The notes below the pieces were generated by a model. That model worked only from the letters and a program-made list of their open reading frames with translations, did not search any database and was not told the DNA's origin. The translations under genes and the position numbers were made by a program. Below are positions 39,144 through 48,994 of a stretch of 64,000 nucleotides of DNA, one piece after another; position 1 is the first letter of the stretch; each line of letters begins with the position of its first letter. This DNA is from Wolbachia endosymbiont (group B) of Eucosma cana (GTDB lineage Bacteria; Pseudomonadota; Alphaproteobacteria; Rickettsiales; Anaplasmataceae), in contig NZ_OX366334.1 in assembly GCF_947250645.1 (NCBI RefSeq), positions 186,001 through 250,000 of the forward strand, in the 5' to 3' direction.

Positions 39144-40058
39144 TTACGCCGCTAATCCATAAAATTTCTCCAGTTGCTCACTCCACAGCATCGGTATTTC
39201 TCTTAAATCAACTAACTTCAAACCCCTTGGCTGTCTCCCATTTACTATATCTTCTTTAATTTTTGGTGCTAAATAATTTAACCTTAAAATTTGCTGTATA
39301 CGTCTTGTACCTATATTAATTTTGGCACTCAGCTCTTTCACACTTCTATATTTCCCTTTCTCTAGTTGCTGTTTCCATAGATGGGCTCTTACCACTGCTT
39401 TGAGTAACGCATTGTTTGTTTTTCCTTCTGGTTCAATTACTGTACATTTGCTTACTTTCTTCTTTATTGCTATAAACTCCACCTTATCCTCTGAACTCAC
39501 CTCTATTCCATCGTCTCTTACCATTACCCCACTTATTAAGTTCCTTACTACTTCCTCCTGTTTTCCAAAACTTAAATTTTTCCATTTTTCTTCGGTCTTT
39601 TCTTTCCAATTTTCATATAGCTGTTCAGCTTTCTTCATCACTTCTTTTTCTACTTCTCCTGCTATTACATTTCGGTTTTCTGATCCACAACCTTTTCCCC
39701 TTAAATGATTGTTGCATACGTAATATCGGTACCTTTTATTTTCTTTTTTTGAGTATGTCAGCGTCATATTTACACTACAGCTCTTGCACTTAATTATTCC
39801 CCTAAGCAATGCTTCCTCATATTTTGCTTTTCTATATGGTTGATTCCTTATCAATTCCTGCGCTTTTTGCCATTTTTCCTCTTTTATTATTGCTTCATGC
39901 TTTCCCTCATACTCTTTCTCATAATGCCTTATTTTTCCCATATATATTGGATTTGTTATTATTCTCCTTACCGTCGCTTTTTTAAAGATATCTGATTTTG
40001 TTCTGTAACCTTGACTATTTAGCTCCCTTGCCAATTCTGCCATTGATTTTAGCTCCAA
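39144..40058 (-). pseudogene. Large serine recombinase (WO prophage integrase type), C-terminal part only
   Basis: The 304 codons cover the recombinase domain (KATVRRIITNPIYMGKIRHYEKEYEG) and the zinc ribbon (IIKCKSCSVNMTLTYSKKENKR, then YVCNNHLRGKGCG). A C-terminal helical and HTH-like region follows (VKELSAKINIGTRRIQQILRL). The resolvase catalytic domain with the active-site Ser is missing: the frame begins next to the IS3 copy 2 end at 40067. Large serine recombinases integrate and excise phage WO, so this stump marks a former prophage end that can no longer excise by its own enzyme. The zinc-ribbon cysteines are intact, so the truncation may be recent. Confidence 0.88.
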
Positions 40059-40172
40059 ATATATAATGCACCCATTTGTCTAGACCATTTTTTTCAAAGT
40101 GATCCGATTTTTAAAATGAATATGTTGATAAATACGTCGACACACATTTAAAGTATTTATCAATATATTCAT

Positions 40173-40934
40173 TTACTGTTTATGATAATAAAGATCAGCA
40201 GGAACTTTATAATGTAGAGTCTGATGTCGCCTTCTATAGTTATACCAAGCAACAAAATCATTTATTATAAGATTTAAATCTCTGATACTATTTGGTCTAT
40301 AATAATATATAGCTTCTTGCTTTAAAGTTCTCCATAAGCGCTCAACAAATATATTGTCGAAGCAACGTCCTTTATGGTCCATACTGATTTTAATATTAGC
40401 ACGCTCTAATTCCATAATAAAGTTGTAGCTAGTAAACTGCACCCCCTGATCACTATTAAAAATCTCAGGTTTACCTTGTTTTAGAGCTTCTTTGAGAGTA
40501 TAAAGGCAAAATCCAGCATCGAGATATGGTGATAATGAATGAGCAATAATATAGCGACTATACAAGTCCATTATTGCCACAAAATAGATAAACTTACCTT
40601 CTACCATAATATATGTTATATCAGTAGCCCATATCTGATTAACTCTACAAATAATCAAATCTTTGAGTAAATAAGGATATATTTTATGCTTTTTTTCTTT
40701 AATACTTGTATTACATCTTTTTCTACAATACAGCCCACTAATCTTCATTTTTTTCATAATTCTTAAGATTTTTTTGTGATTGACTACTACTCCACTCGCT
40801 ATGATTTCAGCAGTAATTTTACGATATCCATAACGGCAATCAGAAGCCAAATATACTTCTTGAATCAAATTTGCTACTTCACTTTCGTTATTAATTATAG
40901 GCCTATAATATAGGCTAGATCTGCAAATCCCCAA
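40173..40934 (-). CDS. IS3-family transposase OrfB, copy 2
   Basis: DDE integrase core as in copy 1, with all three acidic residues present. It has one substitution (Val to Ile just before WATD) and is probably made as an OrfAB frameshift fusion. Confidence 0.93.
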   Translation of the reverse strand: MGICRSSLYYRPIINNESEVANLIQEVYLASDCRYGYRKITAEIIASGVVVNHKKILRIMKKMKISGLYCRKRCNTSIKEKKHKIYPYLLKDLIICRVNQIWATDITYIMVEGKFIYFVAIMDLYSRYIIAHSLSPYLDAGFCLYTLKEALKQGKPEIFNSDQGVQFTSYNFIMELERANIKISMDHKGRCFDNIFVERLWRTLKQEAIYYYRPNSIRDLNLIINDFVAWYNYRRRHQTLHYKVPADLYYHKQ

Positions 40935-41002
40935 TAAATCAGCCTGTTTCCTAATTGACAGATCAGAATCTTTTTCTATAAACCTTACTCTATCTTTTTT
41001 GC

Positions 41003-41287
41003 TTATTTCAGTAATTTTTTTTTCAAATAGCTATTTTCCACTGTCAATTCTCCTATTACTTTATGTAAACTTTCTATTTCTTGCGCTAAGATTCTTTGTT
41101 TTCTCGCACTTTCACTTTCTTCAACAAATAGGTCTTTTAACCTTGCCAATACTCTATCACGCCAATCATATAGATTTGTTGATGGTATTTTATATTCACT
41201 ACATATCTCAGCTGTGCTTTTTTGATTTTTTATTGCTTCCAAAGCTATCTTTGCTTTTAACTCTGGTTCATATTTTTTTGTTGCCAT
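41003..41287 (-). CDS. IS3-family transposase OrfA, copy 2
   Basis: This 94-residue HTH subunit has the same sequence as copy 1, with the A9 slippery site preserved at its 3' end. Confidence 0.92.
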   Translation of the reverse strand: MATKKYEPELKAKIALEAIKNQKSTAEICSEYKIPSTNLYDWRDRVLARLKDLFVEESESARKQRILAQEIESLHKVIGELTVENSYLKKKLLK

Positions 41288-41357
41288 ACTTTTACCCCTT
41301 TACCTTCCTACTCGGATCAACCATTTTTTTTTGGTCTAGTTTATGGGGTGCATTATA

Positions 41358-41522
41358 ACTCAAAAAGGTAGACTAGAAGGCATCCAAATCGGCCATGAAA
41401 AAGGCAGAAAAGAAAGAGAGTTTGAAGTTGCAAAAAACCTACTTAAAGCAGGGGTTTCTGTTGATATTATAACTCAAACTACTGGTCTTACATCTGATGA
41501 AGTCAAAAACTTAAGCTTTTAG
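41358..41522 (+). pseudogene. Rpn-family nuclease, C-terminal tail relic (next to IS copy 2)
   Basis: About 54 codons directly after the IS edge (GRLEGIQIGHEKGR ... NLLKAGVSVDIITQTTG ... VKNLSF) match the C-terminus of the intact gene at 21028-21981 and end at TAG 41520-41522. The nuclease core is gone. Confidence 0.8.
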
Positions 41523-42032
41523 ATGAATATCTTTATATTAGATGAAAACCCAGCAATTGCAGCACAAATGTTATGTGATAAGCATATAGTAAAAATGCCA
41601 TTAGAGACTGCTCAACTATTGAGTAATGTTTTTTCAATAGCATTAAAAGTGCTAAATCCTTTCGTCAATATTGCAAACCAAGATATAACAGTTCCATATA
41701 AACTTACTCACAAAAATCATCCTTGTTCTTTGTGGGCTAGGCAGTCGAAGGGGAACTTTTATTGGTTGATAGAGTACGGAAAAGAGTTATGTAAAGAGTA
41801 TGCTTGGCGATACAAAAAAAAGCATAAATCGGAAGAAGTAATAGATTGGTGTAGTAGTAATAAGGATTTGCTCATTTTCCAATCAAATGATACACAAACT
41901 TTTATACAAGCCCTGCCGGATCGATATAAATGCAGTAGCCCTATATAAGCCTATAGAGAGTATTACCTAAAGGAAAAGATGAGATTTGCTAAGTGGGAAA
42001 AAGGCAGAGGAGCACCATGTTGGATAATATGA
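41523..42032 (+). pseudogene. Phage/virus-type conserved protein with an in-frame nonsense codon
   Basis: The frame begins MNIFILDENPAIAAQM with a CDKHIVKMPLETAQLLS motif and a PYKLTHKNHPCSLWAR segment. I recall this pattern from small conserved proteins of unknown function in phages and large viruses. Translation stops at TAA after DRYKCSSPI (codon 142), but the same frame continues with AYREYYLKEKMRFAKWEKGRG and ends at TGA 42030-42032. The expected full length is about 169 residues, so one nonsense change cut the C-terminus. It starts right after the Rpn tail. Function unknown. Confidence 0.65.
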
Positions 42033-42056
42033 AATCTTACCCACAGCTCATAAATA

Positions 42057-42214
42057 AAAAAGCCATCCTCATCGGTCATGAAAAAGGCAGAGAAGAAGAG
42101 AAAATTGAGGTGGCAAAGAATTCACTTAAGGTGGGTGTCTCTATAGGTGTTATTGCTGAAATAACAGGCCTTTCTGTTGATTATATTGAGAAAATTCAAG
42201 AAAAGAAGTTTTAG
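42057..42214 (+). pseudogene. Second Rpn-family C-terminal tail relic
   Basis: This open frame ends at 42214 and encodes IGHEKGREEEKIEVAKNSL, then VGVSIGVIAEITGLS, the family's tail pattern. The frame opens further upstream (ATG at 41993), but that part overlaps the preceding pseudogene and has no family match. Confidence 0.65.
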
Positions 42215-42259
42215 CCATAACGTTTTTTTACTAAATCCTCTGTTCTAGTAATTTTTATG

Positions 42260-42287
42260 TTGCAGTCCATTTTGGTGTTTGTATAAT
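42260..42287 (+). promoter_or_regulatory. Sigma70-type promoter of the intact cifA/cifB pair
   Basis: TTGCAG (42260-42265) and TATAAT (42282-42287) are 16 bp apart. The cifA start codon follows 36 bp later, with GGAGG just before it. Confidence 0.7.
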
Positions 42288-42323
42288 ACTCCTTGTACAT
42301 AAAACATTCAATAGGAGGGTAAA

Positions 42324-43706
42324 ATGCCAAGGAAGACAGATCGTCATGCTGCGGTACTTAATAAGTTACAAAATGTTGTTGAACATTCGGATTGTAATAT
42401 TGCTGCTGGAAGGCGTTTAGCTATTGAAAGATGGGTGAAAACCTATATGAGGCAAATAGAGTATCTCAAAGATAACGGGTTACAATTTTTATACAATGTA
42501 TTCCAAGATGAAAGTTGTTGGTCAGGTACAAAGTTGAACAATGCAATGTTAGGTCAGAAACTAGTTGAAGAAAAAATGGGTGGAATAGAGAATCCTCTTT
42601 CTAGATATAAAATGGCATGCAGGTATTGTGTGAAAGAAAAAATTAAGGATCTCTTTCAGGAAAAGTTCGATCTTCACAAGAGCAGGTTTTCTCCTGATGC
42701 AGTAGATAATGATGATAGACCCGCAGCTGGCAATAACAAGTATATAAGAAGTGATCTGTTAGACTCTATGAAAAGTTATGATCCTGTATCCAGTTTTTGG
42801 ATTGATAGAGAGTCTGAAGAATTAAAATTAAAAGAATACAGCAATGTAGATGGTTTCCGAGAAGCTGTAGATCTTAAATGGAATGAGGGAGCGGAATATT
42901 TCTATAATCGTTTAAGTGAGCAAGAGAGAAAAGAGGAAGTCACTAATGCAGTTATTGCTTTGTCTACTATTCAATGTAACTACGATCGTGCTATTGTTTT
43001 GGATTTTTGTCTGTATAAAATGGATGATCCAACAAAACGCGATCTGTTGCTTAAGTTATCAGAGAAAGATCAAGGGGTATATTCACTTCTTAATAGGTTA
43101 ATACGTTGGGGTTTTCTTGATGCAGTTCAAGATATAGTGAAACGCTGGTGCTATGAGGAAGTTTCATTACCTGCAGACAAAATACTTTCGCATAAGGATT
43201 ATTCGCGCCTTCTTTCTATGCTTTCAGATATGATACTTGAAAATCCTGGGTCAAGCATTCAAGTTAAAGCAGTTATGATGGATCTCTGGCAACGTAATCT
43301 CTTCGATGAGCATAAAAAAATTGCAGTTGATTTTTCTAAGGGCATAAATTCAGTAACACATGTACTAGCAAATCTAGTTATAGATTGGAGAAACGATAAC
43401 GACGATGATAAGAATAGGTCAATTGTAAAAAAAAGCCAAATATTAGAGATATTGCAATTCACTCAAAAAATTTGTTCAGCTCAAGATTTTAGGAATTTCA
43501 AAAAGGATGTGGCTGATAATCTAAAAATGGTTGATAGGGTTGGCATGAAAGATGGTGTAGATTATATTGAATCAGTAGAAGAGTTGTTTTCTGAGCTGGA
43601 AAAAATATCTTTGCTTCCAGGAAGTAGTAATCTCGATTGCTCTGGTAATCCACAGTCCATGCTAAAGGGTGCTGGAATCAGTGGTTTTTCTGGTCTTAGT
43701 AAGTAG
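42324..43706 (+). CDS. cifA: Cytoplasmic incompatibility factor CifA
   Basis: This intact 460-residue CifA protein closely follows the known CidA/CinA pattern: AAGRRLAIERWV near residues 27-38, FLYNVFQDESCWSG near 55-68, LGQKLVEEKMGGIENPL near 76-92, FWIDRESEEL near 151-160, KWNEGAEYFYNRL near 177-189 and LSEKDQGVYSLL near 238-249. CifA is required in the female germline for rescue and contributes to CI induction in males. The gene has a strong promoter and ribosome-binding site (GGAGG) and lies 9 bp before cifB. No damage is visible. The nuclease-only partner places the pair in the CinA/CinB-like group (Types II-IV); I do not choose among these. Confidence 0.95.
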   Translation: MPRKTDRHAAVLNKLQNVVEHSDCNIAAGRRLAIERWVKTYMRQIEYLKDNGLQFLYNVFQDESCWSGTKLNNAMLGQKLVEEKMGGIENPLSRYKMACRYCVKEKIKDLFQEKFDLHKSRFSPDAVDNDDRPAAGNNKYIRSDLLDSMKSYDPVSSFWIDRESEELKLKEYSNVDGFREAVDLKWNEGAEYFYNRLSEQERKEEVTNAVIALSTIQCNYDRAIVLDFCLYKMDDPTKRDLLLKLSEKDQGVYSLLNRLIRWGFLDAVQDIVKRWCYEEVSLPADKILSHKDYSRLLSMLSDMILENPGSSIQVKAVMMDLWQRNLFDEHKKIAVDFSKGINSVTHVLANLVIDWRNDNDDDKNRSIVKKSQILEILQFTQKICSAQDFRNFKKDVADNLKMVDRVGMKDGVDYIESVEELFSELEKISLLPGSSNLDCSGNPQSMLKGAGISGFSGLSK

Positions 43707-43715
43707 GAGTTCTTC

Positions 43716-45902
43716 ATGCACAACAATGGTGAGAATATTGGACTAATAAGAAGTTTATTGAATGGAAATAGCCGTGGGTTTGTTGAAAGATTTGAATCTT
43801 TTTTAGATCAGTGTCCGTCTTTTTTGCATTCTGTTGGCAAAGATCGCTTTTTTCCTGCATTCTTTTTTGGGATGTTTGCTACTGCATTTGATTCTGATGT
43901 TGCAGATGATGGAAGAATTTTTTTCCGTTTTGAAAATTATGGAGAGCAGAATAGAAAAGGAAACCTAAAGGTTGCTGTTTTGACTAATGATATTGCTAGG
44001 AGGAGGAGAATTGTAAGATGTTATACCATTTCTGACAGAATAAATAGTCCACATTCAAGGTTTAGCACGGAAGAGAGGGAATGGGTAGAGAATACACTAT
44101 ATCCAGAACGCGTTTTTTGTGAAGAGTACAAAGTATCTGCATGGGCAGATAATCAAGGTGAAGATGAAGAAGAAGAGGCAATAAGATGTGTACAGTTTAA
44201 TGAAAGAGAAGCCTTTGCTCATACTAGGCCTTTCAATGATGGCTTTCGGGAGATTGTTAGAACTAGACAGCAAGACTACTTATCAGACCTTATAGAAGGG
44301 CTAGCAAGTAATGATGCAGGTAGTATAAGGGATGACACCAGGAGAATTTTGCAGTATATAATTGGCATCTACAATAGATATGATCATGTGCTAGATTTTA
44401 ATGGTAAGGAGTCAGATTATCATGGTTTTCTGTCAGGGTTTTTAATGAATTTTAGGTATCGCCATATAGCTGGCATTTACCTTGAGTTGTTTGTGGGAGG
44501 TGGATATACAGATATTACTTTTCTTGTGCGTGGTGTACAGCGGTTGAGAGATTCTGTTCCCATTATTATTGAACTCAAAGCAGGACAAGCAAGAGACAGA
44601 CAAGTTGATCGAGCATTAGTACAGGCTGAAAATTACGTTAGAAGATGTCCCGTTTCATCTATATCTATTCACACTTCATCAGAGAATGCCGTTTGTGTCG
44701 GGCTGAATTTTGAGCTTGGGCGTTTTAGGACTAGTATAGAGGATTTTTTAGAGAAAGAACTGTCCTTAGTGGAAAGACTATTTGAGCCTGTGGCAGAAGA
44801 AGGAATTGAGGAAAACGTTAGAGATTATTTACTATACCCAGCGTTTGGTGTACCTGCTGTACCTGGCATTAGAAATAGGGATGGTGTCAGTGCTAGGGAT
44901 AGGAGAATATTTCTCTATACAACTGGGTTTACCTTTGGGAATGCTACTTTTGCAAAAAGAAGAATTGAGTTGGAAGATGGAAGTGAAGTATATGTAAATA
45001 AGTACTTGCTCAGATACCACGATGACGATAAAATGCTAGATCTGCAAGGAGGGGTTACGCAGGTAAATGTTGGAAATCGTGCCTTTACCATGATTTTACA
45101 TGCATTATTAGGGAGAGAGGAAAGAGTTATTATACTTAATGTACGTCATGTACTAGCAACGCACCAATTTCCAGAACGAGGCCTAGATCTATCACGTTGG
45201 CCAAATGCTAGAGTGCGTGAGGTATTATGTGAATTAGACCCAGTGAGAAGAGCTGAGGATGATCTTGGTTTGACTGTTGCTATAGAAACGTTCGACTCAC
45301 CTGCTGACTACTTACGAGATAGAGGTAATCAACATTTTCAAGGTGAGCTTTCGCAGATAAGTGGTGTCAGTAATGTACACAGCGCTGCAGGTATAATGAT
45401 GAATACTGGTTGGCAAGTACAAAATCGTCATGCACAAATGTTTCAAGCAATTTCTAATGTGCTATTTCCGTTAAGGTGGATAGTAAATAGGGATAACGCT
45501 AGAGAGGCTGGATTTCATTCCATACTGCATGGGTTATTTTACGCCTGTGATAATCCAGCTAGGGTAATTATTGAATTTCAACTTGGAGGAGGAGAGAGAT
45601 TAGATCTGGTGTTATTACGGTCTCCAGATAGTAGAGATGGTGTTCACCCGATAGGAATAGAGTTGAAGTTTGCTGGTACTGGTGAATTACAGAGTAAAAA
45701 GCGGGAGGCAAATAACCAACTAGATGATTATATGCATTGTAGAGGTTATAAGCGTATTACCGATGGAGACACAGTAGTTTTATCGTATGCCATATGGAAT
45801 GATCGTGCACAGGGGCCAAATACTCTTATATCAGTTAAGGATGTTCTTCGTATAAAGGACAACTTAGGACACAGTTCTGCAGATGATCTTCCTGGTAGAT
45901 GA
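43716..45902 (+). CDS. cifB: Cytoplasmic incompatibility factor CifB, dual-nuclease type (CinB-like)
   Basis: This intact 728-residue CifB has two PD-(D/E)XK nuclease domains and no deubiquitinase domain. Domain 1 has D266 (GGYTDITF), E286-x-K288 (IIIELKAG) and QAENY. Domain 2 has D630 (GERLDLVLL), E649-x-K651 (GIELKF) and NNQLDDY. Both triads look catalytic, as in CinB proteins, which damage DNA or chromatin of the paternal genome to cause embryo death unless rescued. The start follows AGGAG, 9 bp after cifA, so both come from one mRNA. The N-terminal phrase SFLHSVGKDRFFPAFFFG is shared with the broken giant CifB at 33502. Confidence 0.95.
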   Translation: MHNNGENIGLIRSLLNGNSRGFVERFESFLDQCPSFLHSVGKDRFFPAFFFGMFATAFDSDVADDGRIFFRFENYGEQNRKGNLKVAVLTNDIARRRRIVRCYTISDRINSPHSRFSTEEREWVENTLYPERVFCEEYKVSAWADNQGEDEEEEAIRCVQFNEREAFAHTRPFNDGFREIVRTRQQDYLSDLIEGLASNDAGSIRDDTRRILQYIIGIYNRYDHVLDFNGKESDYHGFLSGFLMNFRYRHIAGIYLELFVGGGYTDITFLVRGVQRLRDSVPIIIELKAGQARDRQVDRALVQAENYVRRCPVSSISIHTSSENAVCVGLNFELGRFRTSIEDFLEKELSLVERLFEPVAEEGIEENVRDYLLYPAFGVPAVPGIRNRDGVSARDRRIFLYTTGFTFGNATFAKRRIELEDGSEVYVNKYLLRYHDDDKMLDLQGGVTQVNVGNRAFTMILHALLGREERVIILNVRHVLATHQFPERGLDLSRWPNARVREVLCELDPVRRAEDDLGLTVAIETFDSPADYLRDRGNQHFQGELSQISGVSNVHSAAGIMMNTGWQVQNRHAQMFQAISNVLFPLRWIVNRDNAREAGFHSILHGLFYACDNPARVIIEFQLGGGERLDLVLLRSPDSRDGVHPIGIELKFAGTGELQSKKREANNQLDDYMHCRGYKRITDGDTVVLSYAIWNDRAQGPNTLISVKDVLRIKDNLGHSSADDLPGR

Positions 45903-45980
45903 GGGTTACTGAGAGTTTATATGTCAAAAATGAACTGCTATTAATTCAGCAGCATATAACGTTAAAAACTTAAACAATGC

Positions 45981-46299
45981 AGCCATTTCCAGCGCCCAAA
46001 ACCAGCCAGCGTGAGAGCTTTTTGTTTTGGGATGCGTTGGTCTGCCGCTAGATCCGTGCGAACTTTCCTTTATAGTAATTTTAATACAACACGAAACTAG
46101 CTATTTTAGCCTACTTTCACCAAATTTATATACGAACTAATTTGCTCAAGCTTATGGAAATAATTTAAATCTTCTATTTTTATAACCTTATTTTTACGCA
46201 ACGTGTTCTCACAAATATATGACCTTTTTTGCAATTTCAGAAGAGTCAATAATTCAATTCCTTATAACACTAATTAGTATGGTCTTTTCATTAAATTTA
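45981..46299 (+). repeat. Repeated non-coding element, copy 2 (about 320 bp)
   Basis: Closest match to 35091-35411, with the same orientation and the same order of conserved blocks. Here it lies between cifB and the coiled-coil gene. The remaining intergenic bases 45903-45980 and 46300-46481 show no gene; the last part is AT-rich and probably contains the promoter for the next gene. Confidence 0.85.
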
Positions 46300-46481
46300 T
46301 CCTCTCAAAAAGACTGTGCTTTATTCACCTGCTTTAATGGTATTATAATATTTTACACCTAAACCTACTCTATAAAAATTCACAATACGAATTAGTAAAT
46401 AGATTATATTCAAATTGATTGTATTTATGATATATAGCGCATACAATATATTACTTGTTTATTTTAGTAGGGGGTATAGGT

Positions 46482-48725
46482 ATGTTTAGTTTAAAGCAGG
46501 TAGTACAATATAATTTATTTGGTAGTAACGACCTTGAAGGCAATTCATCTTGTGAATTTGAAGATTTTCCTGAAGAGGTATTTGAGATTAGCAATGAAGA
46601 AAATCAAGCAATAGATAGTTTGAAAAGTAAAATAGAAAATCTACAACAAGAAAATTTTGATCTTAAAAAAAATGTAGAGTTACAAAAACACTATAAGAAA
46701 AGAGTAGAAGAGTATTACGAAGAAGTAAGTGAACTTACCAGAGAAATGCAAACCCTAGAAGGGAAAATTAAAAGGCTTGAAGTTGAATTACAAAGAAGGA
46801 CGAGAAATTTAACTGAAAATGATCAAGACATCGAACAGCTAAAACAGAAAGTAGAAATATTATTATTAGAAACTCAGAACAAAAGTGATATAATTAAGAA
46901 CTTAAATAATCAATTAAAAGAGGCAAAGAATGAAATTCAGTTAACAGACAAAATAAATGAAGAATTACAGCAAAAACTGGTTTTGACTGAAGATGAGTTA
47001 AATAGAGTAAGAAAAGAAAGTACAGTGCTGATAAACAGTATAGAGGATTTGAAAGGTGATTATGAAAATCAGATATTAGAAAAAGAGAAGGAGCTTAATG
47101 ATGTAAGAGATCAATTTTGTATTTATTTATCAGAGTATAAAGAACTATTTGCAGAATTCAATAGACTGCAGAAGGAAAACGAAAGTTTAAAACAGAAAAA
47201 TTTCTATATTAGTAATGAAGTGTCTCTTGCAGATGAAATAAACAAAGAAAACGTAAGAGAAGAAATAGCAAAGCTTCAGTTTGTACCTGAAGTGAAAATT
47301 AAACATATTATTGATAATAATGACCAAGAATCAACCTTACCAGATAGAGAAGCAGAAAATTATCGAACAAGTGAAGATAAAAACCTTGAAAATACTGATT
47401 TCGAGATTGGAGTATGGAATGAAGCTGACGATGAAAGTAGCGATGACCAGAAATCAACCTGGCTATATGGAAAAACAGAAAATTGTCGAACAAGTGAAGA
47501 TGAAAACCTTGAAAATAATGATTTCCCAATTGAAGTATGGAACGAAACGGATAGTGAAAGTGACGATGACAACAATGTTAGCCCTTGCCCTGATTATGAT
47601 GAAAGTTTTGGTAGGCGTTACAGTCAACTATTCTATGATGAAGCCATAATTCATAAAGAAAAAGATACTTTTGTTTTAATTCGTCAAAAAGATTCTTTTT
47701 CTTTAGCGAAAGTAAAACCGAATACAAGAGAAGAAGAAAAGTATGAAAGTATTTGGCAAAAAATAAATAAGATCCATGATTATCTGGACATTTTAGGTTA
47801 CTCTGGTAGCGAAGAAGATTATGAGGAGTGCGAAAAAGAACTTGATAAAGTTATAAACGAAGCACTGAAACAAGGAATAATGTTCACTTTTCCATATAAA
47901 TCTGATATGTCCTTGATAGATCGTATAGCTGACACATTCCCAAAGCTATATTTATCTGCTGACACTACTCGAATTTATGAGTTTTTACACAAGAAAAAAA
48001 TATTTCAGATAATATCAGAAGGTGCATCTTTAAACAGATTTAGCGATGAAGAGCATGGAGATGTAGTAAACGTAATTTGTTCAGATAAAGATACCTTAGG
48101 TCAGCGAAAAGCAAACCTTTCAAAGCTGAAGGAGTTAGCACTTGAAAGTATTATAAGTAAAAGTGAGCAAATTGATAAACATGACTTTGAACTAGAAATA
48201 GATAATGGATATTTTTGTATAGATTACCCACAAAATAGTACTATTGAAGTTGCAAAGATATTCAATAATCAAAAAGCTAAAGATTTAAATCTAAATATTG
48301 GTATAGTTCAAGTTGGAAAAAGTATAATTAGAGTTGAAAACATAGAAGGAAGGAGAAATTATACAGACATCTCAGGAGATATCATTGAAATGTCTTTTAC
48401 CACTGAAGTAGGAGAGATCAGTATTCATCTATGTCCTAATGAGAAAGATAGTAATAAAATAGAGGTGAGGCTTGTCGATGAAGTAAGATTTAACAAATTA
48501 GAGAATAAATCAAGTTTAGGGCTAAATTGTCTATTAGGGGGGAAAAGTGTTTTAACAGCTATAGAATATGGGTATTTTAAAAGAAATAGCAGCGTATTTG
48601 AAGAGTTAGATAAGGCTATTAAACAGTCAGATTATACAATAGAAAATCCATCTAGCTTTCTAGAGGGGGTTAATAAAAATCAACTACTCAAAGTAAATGC
48701 AAGGGGATATGGTCCAGGATTATGA
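46482..48725 (+). CDS. Coiled-coil protein with shared RNYTD module (family member 3)
   Basis: No named family. I start this 747-residue protein at ATG 46482, which has an AGGGGG site; the frame is open from 46455 (TTG). Residues about 35-250 are a long coiled coil rich in Glu, Lys, Leu and Gln. Residues about 285-365 hold two acidic repeats (NxRTSEDxNLENxDFxIxVWNEx). Residues about 400-570 are helical. Residues about 572-703 are the module shared with three other proteins in the window: IEVAKIF, VQVGKSIIRVENIEG, RRNYTDIS, FTTEVGEISIHL and CLLGGKSVLTAIEYGYFKR. No signal peptide or membrane segment. It may be an exported effector or scaffold; that is inference from its paralogues and location. 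Confidence 0.75.
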   Translation: MFSLKQVVQYNLFGSNDLEGNSSCEFEDFPEEVFEISNEENQAIDSLKSKIENLQQENFDLKKNVELQKHYKKRVEEYYEEVSELTREMQTLEGKIKRLEVELQRRTRNLTENDQDIEQLKQKVEILLLETQNKSDIIKNLNNQLKEAKNEIQLTDKINEELQQKLVLTEDELNRVRKESTVLINSIEDLKGDYENQILEKEKELNDVRDQFCIYLSEYKELFAEFNRLQKENESLKQKNFYISNEVSLADEINKENVREEIAKLQFVPEVKIKHIIDNNDQESTLPDREAENYRTSEDKNLENTDFEIGVWNEADDESSDDQKSTWLYGKTENCRTSEDENLENNDFPIEVWNETDSESDDDNNVSPCPDYDESFGRRYSQLFYDEAIIHKEKDTFVLIRQKDSFSLAKVKPNTREEEKYESIWQKINKIHDYLDILGYSGSEEDYEECEKELDKVINEALKQGIMFTFPYKSDMSLIDRIADTFPKLYLSADTTRIYEFLHKKKIFQIISEGASLNRFSDEEHGDVVNVICSDKDTLGQRKANLSKLKELALESIISKSEQIDKHDFELEIDNGYFCIDYPQNSTIEVAKIFNNQKAKDLNLNIGIVQVGKSIIRVENIEGRRNYTDISGDIIEMSFTTEVGEISIHLCPNEKDSNKIEVRLVDEVRFNKLENKSSLGLNCLLGGKSVLTAIEYGYFKRNSSVFEELDKAIKQSDYTIENPSSFLEGVNKNQLLKVNARGYGPGL

Positions 48726-48776
48726 TAATACAAATTATCTGCATTATACTAAAATGTAAAAACAAGAGGAGCGAAG

Positions 48777-48947
48777 ATGCTTTTTAATTTAGAGCCAGGC
48801 AGTGTTGGTTATAGTGATAAACATAGGATTGGAACTATCAAAATAAATGATAAAGAAAGAAGGAACTATAGCCCTTCTCATAATAGTCCAAAAAGAGTAA
48901 GATATGGATTGATAGTAGTGGAAGGTAAGGATGCCAGTAGCATATAG
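48777..48947 (+). CDS. Small hypothetical protein (56 aa)
   Basis: ATG at 48777 follows a strong site (AGAGGAGCG). The protein is basic, MLFNLEPGSVGYSDK ... KERRNYSP ... VRYGLIVVEGKDASSI. The ERRNYSP phrase recalls the GRRNYTD motif of the upstream gene's module but the similarity is too short to prove kinship. It lies 51 bp after that gene on the same strand. Confidence 0.4.
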   Translation: MLFNLEPGSVGYSDKHRIGTIKINDKERRNYSPSHNSPKRVRYGLIVVEGKDASSI

Positions 48948-48994
48948 TTATGACTTAAGGAAAAAGGGTAATGGAAACGTTGGAGGTGGTGTAA

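Larger units (their letters stand above)
40067..41352 (-). mobile_element. IS3-family insertion sequence, copy 2 (complete, 1286 bp)
   Basis: Same element as at 15802-17087, inverted, with TGCACCC at 40067 and GGGGTGCA ending at 41352, flanked by TATA on each side. It separates the serine recombinase stump from an Rpn-family tail. OrfB differs from copies 1 and 3 by one residue (NQIWATD instead of NQVWATD). Confidence 0.94.

Noticed and set aside
39322..39708. Plus-strand 128-codon frame opposite the recombinase
   Set aside because: Ser/Phe/Leu-rich shadow of the recombinase coding strand.
47308..47649. Overlapping frames on both strands in the acidic repeats of the coiled-coil gene
   Set aside because: They arise from the repeat sequence itself and have no start signals.
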